Origin: Roseomonas xinghualingensis
GTDB taxonomy: Bacteria; Pseudomonadota; Alphaproteobacteria; Acetobacterales; Acetobacteraceae
Assembly (NCBI RefSeq): GCF_025791835.1
Contig: NZ_JAOXLP010000005.1
Location: forward strand, 160,291 to 224,290
DNA length: 64,000 bases
Direction of reading: 5' to 3'
In this document: piece after piece, positions 1 through 8,518 of the stretch
How positions within the stretch are numbered: position 1 is the first letter of the stretch
How the letters are laid out: each line of letters opens with the position of its first letter
Program-made: the position numbers and the translations under genes
The notes under the pieces: model-generated
Told to the model about the DNA's origin: nothing
Seen by the model: the letters and a program-made list of their open reading frames with translations, nothing else
Databases searched by the model: none

Positions 1-862
1 GCTGATCCTCCCGCACCTGGTAATTGCCCAGATGCGGGTCGCCATGAATCACGCCATAGCGGTAGAGCGGCACGTACCAGGCATGGAACAGAGCCTTGGC
101 ATAGGCGTTGCGCTCCTCCAGCGAAGGCTTCTCCTCCAGCCGCGCCAGGATGGAGCGCCCGTCCAGCCAGGTCATGGTGAGCAGGCGCTTGGTCGTCAGA
201 TCCTTGACCGGCGTCGGCACATGCACATCCGGCGTGTCCCGCAGCATGAGGCCGTACATGCGCATCTGCGCGGCCTCGCGTTCGTAATCCAACTCCTCGC
301 GAAGCCGCTCGCGCAGCTCCTCATAGACGTCGTCATGCTGGATCGTGTTGTCCATGCGCGCATAGAGGCCCATGGCCAGCCGCAGCTGGCGCAGATCGGC
401 CTCCACCACGCTCGGCATGTCCGGGTACTGCAGCTTGCAGGCCACCTGCGTGCCATCGAGCATCGTCGCGCGATGCACCTGCCCGAGCGAGGCCGCGGCC
501 GCGGCCTCACGCCCGAAGGCACGGAACCGGCTTTCCCAGGCCGGGCCCAGCTCCGTGCCCATGCGCCGGCGCACGAAGGCCCAGCCCATGGGCGGCGCAT
601 TCGCCTGCAGCGAGGCGAGCTGCTGCGCATATTCCTCCGGCAGCGCGTTGGGCACGGTGGAGAGGAACTGCGCCACCTTCATCAGCGGCCCTTTCAGACC
701 GCCAAGGATGGACTTCAGATCCTCCGCATGCGCCGCCTTGTCGGTCTTGATGCCGAGGAATCGCTCCCCCGCCACCCGCGCCGCGATCCCGCCCACGGCG
801 CCCGATGTGCGCGCCATGCGGCGGATCTCGCCGAAAAGGGTATTCTCCCGGTCCTCAGACAT
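1..862 (-). CDS. ABC1/UbiB-family atypical kinase, 3' end outside window
   Basis: This is an ABC1 (AarF/UbiB/ADCK) atypical protein kinase-like ATPase, a family linked to ubiquinone biosynthesis and lipid homeostasis. About 287 residues are visible and the C-terminus lies beyond position 1. The protein opens MSEDRENTLFGEIRRM. The family KxGQ motif reads KVAQ (in GPLMKVAQFL), followed by LPEEYAQQLASLQ, an ATP-lysine region VACKLQYP and the metal-binding DPHLGNY near the truncated end. The ATG at 862 overlaps the pepF stop by 8 bases, so the two are probably co-transcribed and translationally coupled. The family assignment is firm; the substrate is unknown. Confidence 0.85.
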   Translation of the reverse strand, partial: MSEDRENTLFGEIRRMARTSGAVGGIAARVAGERFLGIKTDKAAHAEDLKSILGGLKGPLMKVAQFLSTVPNALPEEYAQQLASLQANAPPMGWAFVRRRMGTELGPAWESRFRAFGREAAAAASLGQVHRATMLDGTQVACKLQYPDMPSVVEADLRQLRLAMGLYARMDNTIQHDDVYEELRERLREELDYEREAAQMRMYGLMLRDTPDVHVPTPVKDLTTKRLLTMTWLDGRSILARLEEKPSLEERNAYAKALFHAWYVPLYRYGVIHGDPHLGNYQVREDQ

Positions 863-2699
863 CCGTGCGCTCGAGCTCATCGATGAAGCCGGCGATCACG
901 TCGAGACCACGCTTCCAGAAGGCGGGATCGGAAGCATCCAGCCCGAAGGGCGCCAGCAGATCCTTGTGCCGCAGCGTCCCGCCCGCGCGCAGCAGGTCGA
1001 GATACTTGGCCTGGAAATCCGGCACCTCGCCATCCTGGTACACGCCATAGAGCGCATTTACGAGGCAATCCCCGAAGGCATAAGCATACACATAGAAGGG
1101 AGTGTGCACGAAATGCGGGATGTAGGACCAGTACACGCCATAATCCGGCGTGAAGTCGAAGGCCGGGCCGAGGCTCTCGCGCTGCACCTGCATCCAGATC
1201 TCTGCGATCCGGTCCGATGACAGCTCGCCCTTGCGACGCTCGTCATGCAACAGCACCTCGAAGCGGTAGAAGGCGATCTGCCGTACCACCGTGTTCAGCA
1301 TGTCCTCCACCTTGGAGGCCAGCATCAGCCGCCGCCGCTGCGGGTCCGTCTCCGCATCCAGCATCGCGCGGAAGGTCAGCATCTCGCCGAACACGCTCGC
1401 TGTCTCGGCTAAGGTCAGCGGCGTACCGGACATGAGGTAGCCCTGCTTCGCCGCCAGCCGCTGATGCACGCCATGGCCCAGTTCATGCGCCAGCGTCATC
1501 ACGTCCCGCGTCTTGCCGTGATAATTCACCAGCAGATAGGGGTGCACCGAAGGCACGGTTGGATGCGCGAAGGCACCGCTCGCCTTGCCTGGGCGCAGCG
1601 CCGCATCAATCCAGGGCTTCTCGAAGAAATCGCGGCCCAGTGCCGCGAGTTCCGGGCTGAAGGCGGAATAGGCCGTCAGCACCCGCTCGCGCGCATCGAC
1701 CCAGGGAATGGTGCGGTCCACATCGCCCGGCAACGGCGCATTGCGGTCCCAATGCTTCATGCGTCCCAGCCCCAGCCACTTCCCCTTCATGGCGTAGTAG
1801 CGGTGTGACAGGCGCGGGAAGCTCTCGACCACGGCCGAGACGAGCGCATCCACCACCTCGTCCTCGACCATGTTGGCGCGGTTGCGGGAGGTGCCGGGCC
1901 GCGGATAGTTCCGCCAGCCGTCGATGACCTCCTTGTCCTTCGCCAGCGTGTTCGTGATGAGGGAGAAGAGGCGGATATTGTCCCCGAAGGCCTTGGAGAC
2001 ACCCACCGCCGCCGCCTCGCGCACCGCGCGGTCGCGGTCCGAGAGCAGGTTCAGCGCCGCCGAGACGGTCAGTTCCTCCGTCTTGCCATCCCGCGCCACC
2101 GGCACGCGCATATGCGCAATCGTCTCGTCGAACAGGCGGTTCCAGGCGGAGCGGCCAGTCACCTCCTTCTCATGCAGCAGCTTCTCCAGCTCGTCGGAAA
2201 GCTGATGGGGGCGGAACACACGCAGGTCCCGCAGCCATGGGCGCCAGCGTGCCAAGGCCAGGGAGGAGGCCATACGCTCCTCCAGCAGCGCGTCATCCAG
2301 CCGGTTCAGCTCCAGGGTGAAGAAAAGCAGATGACTGCCGATGACGGTCACCCGCTCCTGCATCGTCTGGTAGAAACGCCCGTTCTCCGCATTCTGCGCA
2401 TCGCCGCTGAACAGCAGCTGCGCGTAGGACATCACGCGGCCGAGCACCTCCTCGATCCGCTCATATTCCCGCAGCGCCGCCTCCAGCGCATCGCCCGGCA
2501 GCGAGGCCAGCTTGCCCGCATGCGCCGCCTCGAAAGCCTGCGCCGCCTTCTCCGCCGCATCCAGGTCACGCTGCAGATTGGGGTCGGCCGGGCTGGCATA
2601 GAGGTCCCGCAGATCCCACTCCGGCAACGCCTCCCCGGCGGGAACGGCCCCGGCGCGGGCCGCGGTGTCGCGAAGGGGAACGGGGTTATTGAGTTTCAT
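855..2699 (-). CDS. pepF: M3 family oligoendopeptidase F
   Basis: This is a zinc metallopeptidase of family M3B (oligoendopeptidase F), a cytoplasmic enzyme that cleaves short peptides. It has 614 residues. The zinc motif HELGH lies at about residues 405-409, within a longer conserved stretch that begins TLAHELGHGVHQRLA, and the downstream glutamate segment TLAETASVFGEML is present. I chose the ATG at 2699 (MKLNNPVPLRD). The frame stays open to 2888, but the upstream residues are low-complexity, and this start gives the usual family length. The 3' end overlaps the ABC1 kinase start by 8 bases. The divergent acyl-CoA synthetase gene starts 100 bases away, so 2700-2798 must hold both promoters. 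Confidence 0.92.
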   Translation of the reverse strand: MKLNNPVPLRDTAARAGAVPAGEALPEWDLRDLYASPADPNLQRDLDAAEKAAQAFEAAHAGKLASLPGDALEAALREYERIEEVLGRVMSYAQLLFSGDAQNAENGRFYQTMQERVTVIGSHLLFFTLELNRLDDALLEERMASSLALARWRPWLRDLRVFRPHQLSDELEKLLHEKEVTGRSAWNRLFDETIAHMRVPVARDGKTEELTVSAALNLLSDRDRAVREAAAVGVSKAFGDNIRLFSLITNTLAKDKEVIDGWRNYPRPGTSRNRANMVEDEVVDALVSAVVESFPRLSHRYYAMKGKWLGLGRMKHWDRNAPLPGDVDRTIPWVDARERVLTAYSAFSPELAALGRDFFEKPWIDAALRPGKASGAFAHPTVPSVHPYLLVNYHGKTRDVMTLAHELGHGVHQRLAAKQGYLMSGTPLTLAETASVFGEMLTFRAMLDAETDPQRRRLMLASKVEDMLNTVVRQIAFYRFEVLLHDERRKGELSSDRIAEIWMQVQRESLGPAFDFTPDYGVYWSYIPHFVHTPFYVYAYAFGDCLVNALYGVYQDGEVPDFQAKYLDLLRAGGTLRHKDLLAPFGLDASDPAFWKRGLDVIAGFIDELERTDV

Positions 2700-2798
2700 G
2701 CGGGACAGACGCCTTGTGGAATCGGGATTTTCCACCTCGATATAAGCCCCCGGCAAGGCGAGCCAAGGCCACCGCCGAAGTACAGGGCAGGGAGACGC

Positions 2799-4508
2799 AT
2801 GAATCAGGACACGGCGCGCTGGACCAGCCTGCCCGGCATGATGCTGGGCCTTGCCGCCCGGAACCCGGACAAGCCCATGATCCGGCACTGGCAGGAGGGA
2901 GCCTGGAAGCGCACCACCTGGCGGGACTTCGCCCTGGCTGTCGCCAATATCGCCGAGGGTCTCCGCGCCCGTGGCGTCTCACCCGGGGACCGCGTGGTCC
3001 TGGTCAGCGAGAGCCGCCCGGAGTTCCTCATCGCCGATACCGCCATCATGGCGATCGGTGCCGTGACCGTGCCCACCTACACCACCAACACGGTCCCGGA
3101 TCACGCGCATATTCTGCGGGACAGCGGCGCCCGGACCGCCATCGCCTCCACCGGCCGGCTGGCGGAGCGCCTGCGCGAGGCCGCAGGACCGGATGGGCTG
3201 GACCTGCTGATCTGCATGGAGGACGCCCCGGGCACCACCCCCTGGGCCGAGTTGTTGGCCACGCCGGGCGACATCGCCATGCTGGTGGCGGAGGTGCAGC
3301 ACATCCCGGAGGGCCGCCTCGCCTGCCTCATCTATACTTCGGGCACCGGGGGATTGCCCAAGGGGGTGATGCTCCCCCATCGGGCGATGCTGGCCAACAC
3401 GGCCGGGGTGCGTCCTTTCCTGCGCCGCCTGGGCCTGGAATGGTCCGGCGCCTGCTATCTTTCCTTCCTTCCGCTCTCTCATGCCTATGAGCACACGGTC
3501 GGCTGTTTCCTCTTCCCGGCCTGCGGTATCGAGATCGTCTTCTCCCGTGGCGCCGAACGCCTGGCCGCCGAGTTCCAGGAGATCGAGCCGGCCATCATCA
3601 CCGCCGTCCCCCGGCTGTTCGAGGTGCTCCGCGCGCGTATCCTAGCGGGCCTGGAAAAGGAGAAGCCCTGGAAGCGGAAGCTCTTCGAGCGCGCGGTCAC
3701 CCTCGGGCTGCGGAAGATGGACGGCCCGCCGCTGAACCTGCTGGAACGGCTGGAGGATGCCGTGCTGGAGCGGCTGGTGCGCTCCAAGGTCCGCGCCCGC
3801 TTCGGCAGCCGGCTGGTGGCCATGGTCTCTGGCGGGGCGCGGCTGGACCCAGACCTGTCAGGCTTCTTCCTGGCCCTCGGCGTCACCGTGCTGCAGGGCT
3901 ACGGCCAGACGGAGGCAGGGCCGGTCATCTCCGTGAACCTCCCCTGGGACAACCAGCGCCGCAGCGTCGGCCCGCCCGTGAAGGGAGTCGAGGCCCGCAT
4001 CGCCGAGGATGGCGAGTTGCTGATCCGCGGCCCGCTGGTGATGGATGGCTATTGGAACGATCCGGACTCCACCGCGCGAGCCCTGGCCTCACCGCCGGGA
4101 GAGGACGCCCCCTGGCTCCATACCGGCGATGTGGGCGAGATCGACGCGCATGGCCGGGTCATCATCACCGACCGCAAGAAGGACTTCATCAAGACGCTCG
4201 GCGGCGACATGGTCAGCCCCGCCCGGATCGAGGGGCTGCTGATGGCCGAGCCGGAGATCGCCCAGGCGGTCGTGGCCGGGGAAGGCCGCGCCAGCATCGT
4301 CGCGCTCGTGGTCCCGGCCGAGGGCGCGCAGCCGGAAAAGGCGATCCAGCGGGTGAACGGTAAGCTCTCCGGGCTGGAGCGGATTCGCAAATGGGTCCGC
4401 GTCGATCCCTTCACGGTCGAGAACGGAATGCTTACCCCGACCATGAAGGTCAAGCGTCGGATCGTGCTGGAACGCCACGCTGAAGCGATAGGTAGTCTCT
4501 ATTCCTGA
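2799..4508 (+). CDS. AMP-binding long-chain acyl-CoA synthetase
   Basis: This ANL-superfamily adenylate-forming enzyme is probably a long-chain fatty acyl-CoA ligase: fatty acid, ATP and CoA give acyl-CoA. It has 569 residues starting MNQDTARW, with GGGAG seven bases upstream of the ATG. The phosphate-binding loop at about residue 177 reads YTSGTGGLPKG, where TSGTTG is usual. YGQTEAGPV, the ribose-binding aspartate in LHTGDVGEID, and the hinge/catalytic region ITDRKKDFIKTLGGDMVSP follow. The protein is somewhat short and FACS/FadD15-like, so the preferred chain length cannot be read from sequence. It stands alone between pepF and a solute-binding protein gene. Confidence 0.9.
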   Translation: MNQDTARWTSLPGMMLGLAARNPDKPMIRHWQEGAWKRTTWRDFALAVANIAEGLRARGVSPGDRVVLVSESRPEFLIADTAIMAIGAVTVPTYTTNTVPDHAHILRDSGARTAIASTGRLAERLREAAGPDGLDLLICMEDAPGTTPWAELLATPGDIAMLVAEVQHIPEGRLACLIYTSGTGGLPKGVMLPHRAMLANTAGVRPFLRRLGLEWSGACYLSFLPLSHAYEHTVGCFLFPACGIEIVFSRGAERLAAEFQEIEPAIITAVPRLFEVLRARILAGLEKEKPWKRKLFERAVTLGLRKMDGPPLNLLERLEDAVLERLVRSKVRARFGSRLVAMVSGGARLDPDLSGFFLALGVTVLQGYGQTEAGPVISVNLPWDNQRRSVGPPVKGVEARIAEDGELLIRGPLVMDGYWNDPDSTARALASPPGEDAPWLHTGDVGEIDAHGRVIITDRKKDFIKTLGGDMVSPARIEGLLMAEPEIAQAVVAGEGRASIVALVVPAEGAQPEKAIQRVNGKLSGLERIRKWVRVDPFTVENGMLTPTMKVKRRIVLERHAEAIGSLYS

Positions 4509-4580
4509 GATCGTCCGCATGCACTTGCCTCATCCCCTGTCGTGCCCGAGTTTCGCGCCGAAACCGGGGACGGAACAGAT

Positions 4581-5699
4581 ATGACGAATCGGCGCGGATT
4601 GATCGGAGCAGGGATGGCACTTGCCAGCCTGCTGGCCACCACGGGCGGAACCCAGGCCCAGAGCGGTGAGATCCGCATTGCCCTTGCCGGGCCGCTGACC
4701 GGTGATCAGGCGACAATCGGCGATCAGATGCGCCGGGGCGCGGAGATGGCGGTGGCAGATCTGAACGCCGCCGGCGGCGTGCTCGGCCGCCGCGTGGTGC
4801 TGATGATGGAGGACGATGCCTGCGATCCGCGCCAGGCCGTGGCAGTGGCGAACCGGCTCGTCGCGCGCAACGTCTCCTTCGTGGTCGGGCATTACTGCTC
4901 CGCCACCTCGATCGCGGCTTCGGATGTCTATGCGGATGCCGGTATCGCGCAGGTCTCGCCGGGCTCCACCAATCCCCGTTACACGGAGCGGGGTCTGGGC
5001 AATGTGTTCCGCGTCTGCGGGCGTGACGACCAGCAGGCCGCGGTCGCTGCCGAATTTGTCGCGCGGCGCTTCCCTGGCCAGGCCGTCGGCATCACCAACG
5101 ACCTCACCTCCCCCGGCGTGACGCTGGGTGACGTGTTCCAGGCCACCCTGAACCGCGCCGGCATACGCGAGGCGCTGCGGGCACAGATCACCAAGGGCGA
5201 GACCGACTTCAACGCCGTGGTCACGCGCCTGAAGTCAGCGAATGTCCGCGTCCTGTACCACGCCGCCTACCATCGCGAGGCGGCGCTGCTCCTGCGGCAG
5301 GCGAAGGACCAGGGGCTGGACCTGCAGATCATCTCGAATGACGACCTGAACGTCCGTGACTTCTGGAACATCGTGGGCGAGACGGGCGAAGGCAGCCTCT
5401 TCACCTTCGAGGCCGATCCGCGCCGCAACCCGGCCGGGGCGGAGGTGGCGAAGCGCTTCGAGGCCTCGGGCTACGACCCCAGCGGCTATACCCTCTACAG
5501 CTATGCGGCCGTGCAGATCTTCGCCCAGTCGGCCGCCGCAGCGAATGCAGCCCAGCCGGGCCGTATCCTAGCCGCGATGAAGGGCCGGGAATTCGCGACG
5601 GCTCTCGGGCCAATCCGCTTCGATGCGAAGGGTGACCGGGAGGGCGCGGCCTATCGCGTCTATGCCTGGCGCAACGGGCAGCACGCCGAGGCGGAGTAA
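4581..5699 (+). CDS. ABC transporter substrate-binding protein, amino-acid type
   Basis: This is a periplasmic type I solute-binding protein of the leucine/isoleucine/valine or amide family (Peripla_BP_6). It has 372 residues. The N-terminus MTNRRGLIGAGMALASLLAT has paired arginines and a hydrophobic stretch ending near AQA, so it is a Sec or Tat signal peptide. The mature part begins IRIALAGPLTGDQATIGDQM and contains ADLNAAGGVLGRRV, a typical opening for this family. The frame extends upstream to 4542, but the ATG at 4581 sits directly before the signal peptide. No permease or ATPase gene is adjacent, so it is an orphan binding protein and its ligand is not predictable. Confidence 0.88.
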   Translation: MTNRRGLIGAGMALASLLATTGGTQAQSGEIRIALAGPLTGDQATIGDQMRRGAEMAVADLNAAGGVLGRRVVLMMEDDACDPRQAVAVANRLVARNVSFVVGHYCSATSIAASDVYADAGIAQVSPGSTNPRYTERGLGNVFRVCGRDDQQAAVAAEFVARRFPGQAVGITNDLTSPGVTLGDVFQATLNRAGIREALRAQITKGETDFNAVVTRLKSANVRVLYHAAYHREAALLLRQAKDQGLDLQIISNDDLNVRDFWNIVGETGEGSLFTFEADPRRNPAGAEVAKRFEASGYDPSGYTLYSYAAVQIFAQSAAAANAAQPGRILAAMKGREFATALGPIRFDAKGDREGAAYRVYAWRNGQHAEAE

Positions 5700-5702
5700 G
5701 AT

Positions 5703-5738
5703 GGTGCGGCCCCGGCCTGCCGGCCGGGGCCGCCACCC
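5703..5738. terminator. bidirectional terminator hairpin
   Basis: There is a GC-rich perfect inverted repeat, arms 5707-5717 and 5722-5732 with a four-base loop. It is extended by flanking GGTG/CACC pairing across a one-base bulge. It lies between two convergent stop codons, the solute-binding protein at 5699 and gapR at 5741, where a shared terminator is expected. There is no long U-run. Confidence 0.6.
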
Positions 5739-5740
5739 CA

Positions 5741-6052
5741 TCACATACCGAGAGCGCGGCGATAGAGATCGAGGAGTGTTTCCATTTCCTCAACTTCGGC
5801 CGGCTCTTTCTTGCGCAGCCTGATGACCTGCTTCACCACGCCAACATCGAATCCGGCCGATTTCGCCTCGGCAAAGATATCCTTAATATCGTCGGCGAGG
5901 GCCTTACGCTCCTCCTCCAGGCGCTCAACGCGCTCGATGATCGAACGCAGACGATCCGCCGCAATGCCGCCAGCCTCGGGATCCGGATCGGCCTCCTGCC
6001 GAGCGCGGCTCGCAGCCGCCTCATCCATGGTGTCGAAGGGTGCGTCAGACAT
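5741..6052 (-). CDS. gapR: GapR nucleoid-associated protein (DUF2312)
   Basis: This DUF2312 protein is the GapR family, an alphaproteobacterial nucleoid protein. In Caulobacter it binds overtwisted, AT-rich DNA ahead of replication and transcription and stimulates topoisomerases. It has 103 residues. The core AADRLRSIIERVERLEEE, then DDIKDIFAEAKSAGFDVGVV and VIRLRKK, is the characteristic coiled-coil DNA clamp. The first 30 residues are a variable acidic tail. The start ATG at 6052 fits the usual family length. A truncated paralog lies just upstream at 6209-6355. Family identity is firm; function is by homology. Confidence 0.95.
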   Translation of the reverse strand: MSDAPFDTMDEAAASRARQEADPDPEAGGIAADRLRSIIERVERLEEERKALADDIKDIFAEAKSAGFDVGVVKQVIRLRKKEPAEVEEMETLLDLYRRALGM

Positions 6053-6208
6053 GTAACTCTCGGTGTTGTTGCTCGGGATCGCTGGGGGGCGACGAGGGGG
6101 AAGGCAAGTGTAGTCGCAGAGGCGGCCTGTGTCCTGGACTACAGCCTGGAATGCGGAGGATTGTTCTAAGCGATTGAAATTACACAGGCACTACAGTTCA
6201 AGAGAGCG

Positions 6209-6355
6209 CTAGGAACCAGCACTCCCGGCCTCGGTGAAGATGTCCCTGATGCCTTCGGCGAACGCCTCGCACTCCTCCTTCAGCCGGTCTGCCGCCACAA
6301 CGCCAACATGGACGTCCTGCCCCTGAGCGGCCTCCCGGCGATCACTCCCGGCCAT
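6209..6355 (-). pseudogene. truncated GapR-like paralog, 48 aa
   Basis: A 48-residue open frame (MAGSDRREAAQGQDV, then AADRLKEECEAFAEGIRDIF, ending TEAGSAGS) is clearly related to GapR. AADRL and then IRDIFTEAGSAG match AADRL and IKDIFAEAKSAG of the intact gene at 5741-6052. Relative to GapR it has lost about 11 residues after AADRL and everything after SAG, including the VIRLRKK basic region. It lies 157 bases upstream of gapR on the same strand. It is either a decayed tandem duplicate or a mini-protein that could pair with GapR coiled coils. Homology is read directly; pseudogene status is inferred. Confidence 0.65.
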
Positions 6356-6509
6356 GGTCAGCCCCCCTCAACGCGAAGGGGCGGGTCTTACCCGCCTACC
6401 CCTCCGGCCTCAATGGGTTTGCCCTGCCCATGTGGATCGGACCGTAAGAAATGGGTGACGTGCTCCCTCCACCTCGCCAATTATAACGAAATCAAAATGG
6501 AATGCGGGG

Positions 6510-6773
6510 ATGCAGACCTTCACCATCACCCTGGCCGGTCTGGTGCTGCTCGGCCTCTTCCTGGTTGCCGGCTACCTGTCCGATGGCGGATCGGTGGGGC
6601 CAGCGGCCTGGCTGTTCATTCCAGTGTGGCTGGTTGCCAGCCTGGTAACCCTGTGGGCCGGGGTCACCCGCGGCGGCCACCCGGTGGCGCAGGAATTATC
6701 CCTCCTGCTGATCAACTTCGGCATTCCCGCAGGCATCGCGGCCCTGATCGCGCGGCGCCTGGGGCGGCCCTGA
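6510..6773 (+). CDS. small hypothetical membrane protein
   Basis: This 87-residue protein begins MQTFTITLAGLVLLGLFLVA and has two or three hydrophobic segments, about residues 5-22, 33-52 and 65-80. It ends in a basic tail, ARRLGRP. A GCGGGG sequence lies just before the ATG. I do not recognise a family. It stands alone between the gapR-like fragment and the convergent EI24 gene. Its base composition and codon use resemble the neighbours, and the hydrophobic pattern supports it being real. Confidence 0.55.
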   Translation: MQTFTITLAGLVLLGLFLVAGYLSDGGSVGPAAWLFIPVWLVASLVTLWAGVTRGGHPVAQELSLLLINFGIPAGIAALIARRLGRP

Positions 6774-6816
6774 AGGCTCACCGAGAGAGGGCATGGGCCA
6801 TGGCCCTGCCCCCTCC

Positions 6817-7494
6817 TCAGCGCACGGGCCCGTCCGCGCCACGATGCAGCAGATGCACCATCGCCGCCGTTCCCAGCACCGGCACCAGCAGATTCGCGAA
6901 GGGCACCAGCGCCATCCCTGCCAGCACCGCCCCCACCACCAGCACCGAGAATTCCCGCCGCTTGCGCAGCACCCGCGCCTCGGCCACGGGCATGCGCCGC
7001 TGCGCCACGCCCTCGAAAAGCCCGTGCCCCAGCGACACCGCCGCGACGATCCAGAGCAGCAGCCCTCCCACCAGCGGAAGCAACAGCGCCACCGGAAGCA
7101 GCACCAGGTTCAAGGCCAGCACCTTCAGGGCTAGCACCACGTTGAACACCCCCTGGGCCGCGAGCGAGGCCCCGCGCGGCTCCGGCAGGCCCGGATAGTG
7201 CCGCCGTTCCACCGCCGCCGCCGTCTCGTCCAGGAACAGGCCGGCAATGGCCAGGACGAAAGGGACAAAGAGCCAGAAGGCCGCGAACAGCCCCGCGACC
7301 CCTCCGAGCACTCCCGCTGCGGTCGCCAGCCAGCCTGATCCGCCGGCCAGCGCCTCCACCCCCCAGCCGGCCAGCAGAATCAGCAGGCCAAGCGTCAGCA
7401 TCGCGCCCAGAACGCCCTTGATGAGCGGGCCACGGAAGCCACGATCCAGGATCTGGTCGAAGGGCATGACCAGGCTGGCGATCACCGCGGACAC
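6817..7494 (-). CDS. EI24 domain-containing membrane protein
   Basis: This 225-residue integral membrane protein resembles the EI24/CysZ-like family, which in some bacteria includes sulfate permeases. Four or more hydrophobic segments are visible, for example GAMLTLGLLILLAGWGVEAL, AFWLFVPFVLAIAGLFLD and LPVALLLPLVGGLLLW. The conserved VERRHYPGLPEPRG loop precedes a QGVFNVVLALKVLALN helix. The stop of the DUF1244 gene upstream is only 6 bases away, so they are probably co-transcribed. EI24 membership is likely; a transport role is not established by sequence. Confidence 0.8.
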   Translation of the reverse strand: MSAVIASLVMPFDQILDRGFRGPLIKGVLGAMLTLGLLILLAGWGVEALAGGSGWLATAAGVLGGVAGLFAAFWLFVPFVLAIAGLFLDETAAAVERRHYPGLPEPRGASLAAQGVFNVVLALKVLALNLVLLPVALLLPLVGGLLLWIVAAVSLGHGLFEGVAQRRMPVAEARVLRKRREFSVLVVGAVLAGMALVPFANLLVPVLGTAAMVHLLHRGADGPVR

Positions 7495-7500
7495 GCGCGA

Positions 7501-7806
7501 TCAGTGCCCCGGATTGGCAGCGGCGAAGGCTGCCTTCTGCTCCGCCGTGGCCTCGCGCTGGTGCTTTGCCTGCCATTCCTTATAGGGCATGCCGTAGATG
7601 ATCTCGCGCGCCTCAGGGTCCGGCAGCGCGATGCCCTGGCTCTCCGCCGCCTCACGATACCAGCGGCTGAGGCAATTCCGGCAGAAGCCGGCCAGGTTCA
7701 TCATGTCGATGTTCTGGACGTCGGTACGTTCGCGCAGATGCTGCACCAGGCGGCGGAAGGCGGCGGCCTCCAGCTCCGTTCGGGTCTTCTCGTCGATCTC
7801 GGTCAT
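7501..7806 (-). CDS. DUF1244 domain-containing protein
   Basis: This 101-residue protein matches the DUF1244 family, common in alphaproteobacteria and of unknown function. Recognisable segments are AAAFRRLVQHLRERTDVQNI, MMNLAGFCRNCLSRWY with two cysteines, and YGMPYKEWQAKHQ. The CRNC pair could bind metal, but that is speculation. The gene precedes the EI24 gene by 6 bases on the same strand. Confidence 0.9.
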   Translation of the reverse strand: MTEIDEKTRTELEAAAFRRLVQHLRERTDVQNIDMMNLAGFCRNCLSRWYREAAESQGIALPDPEAREIIYGMPYKEWQAKHQREATAEQKAAFAAANPGH

Positions 7807-7869
7807 GAACTCATCCTCACCGGCGGAGGAAGATGGGGGCGCCGGCGCCTCCGCGCCATCCCCTCTTTG

Positions 7870-8322
7870 TCACCCCTGCCCGCCCGGACCCTTCCTGGCC
7901 AGCCCCTCCTCCCGGCTGCCGGGATAGGCCGGCAGGCCATCGGCGAAACGCATCCAGCTGAGCCGGCGCGCCACGCGCGTGTGGTCCAGCGGCGGAACCC
8001 GCTCGGGCTCATCCAGGCTCGCCGTCGTTATATCAATTTCGTCCGGGAGGTCATGCGCCTGGAAGGTCAGCGGCGTCCCGCAATATCCGCAGAACCCCCG
8101 CTCCGCCCGCGTGCTGGAGGCATAGAGGCGCATCTCCCCTGCCACGACGCGGAACCCGTTCCGCTCCACGCTGAACCAGGCGACGCAGGGCGATCCCGCA
8201 ATGCGCCGGCAATCCACGCAATGGCAGATGGTCGGATGGAACGCTGTGCCGCGTGCCTCGTAGCGCAGACGCCCGCAATGACATCCGCCGGTCAGCACCG
8301 ATGCCGTATCGGTGGATTCCAT
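7870..8322 (-). CDS. GFA-family (CENP-V/GFA) protein
   Basis: This 150-residue zinc-binding protein belongs to the GFA family, glutathione-dependent formaldehyde-activating enzyme-like. The expected cysteine motifs are GGCHCGRLRYEA, CHCVDCRRIAGSP and FCGYCGTPL, which together hold the two zinc sites. I used the ATG at 8322, preceded by AAGGAGA at good spacing. The frame is open further upstream, but that sequence is proline-rich and lacks family similarity. Many members are not true formaldehyde-activating enzymes, so only the family is assigned. Confidence 0.88.
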   Translation of the reverse strand: MESTDTASVLTGGCHCGRLRYEARGTAFHPTICHCVDCRRIAGSPCVAWFSVERNGFRVVAGEMRLYASSTRAERGFCGYCGTPLTFQAHDLPDEIDITTASLDEPERVPPLDHTRVARRLSWMRFADGLPAYPGSREEGLARKGPGGQG

Positions 8323-8518
8323 GGCGCGTTCTCCTTCGCGGATCTGGCCGGGATTGGCACCGCAAGGCGGGAGGAGTGAACCATGGCCGCCCCCTCCTGG
8401 AGACCGCGTGGTCCGCGCCGCAGCCTTGCCCGACCGCTCTCCAGAAACGGGGAGGCAGGATGCGGGGTGGCCCCCGCCGCCCCGCACGGATCCGGAGGCG
8501 GAGCCCCCTGGCGCCCGC

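Noticed and set aside
2112-2798. Upstream extension of the acyl-CoA synthetase frame
   Set aside because: It lies antisense to pepF and lacks ANL-family similarity; the ATG at 2799 has a ribosome site and gives a normal length.
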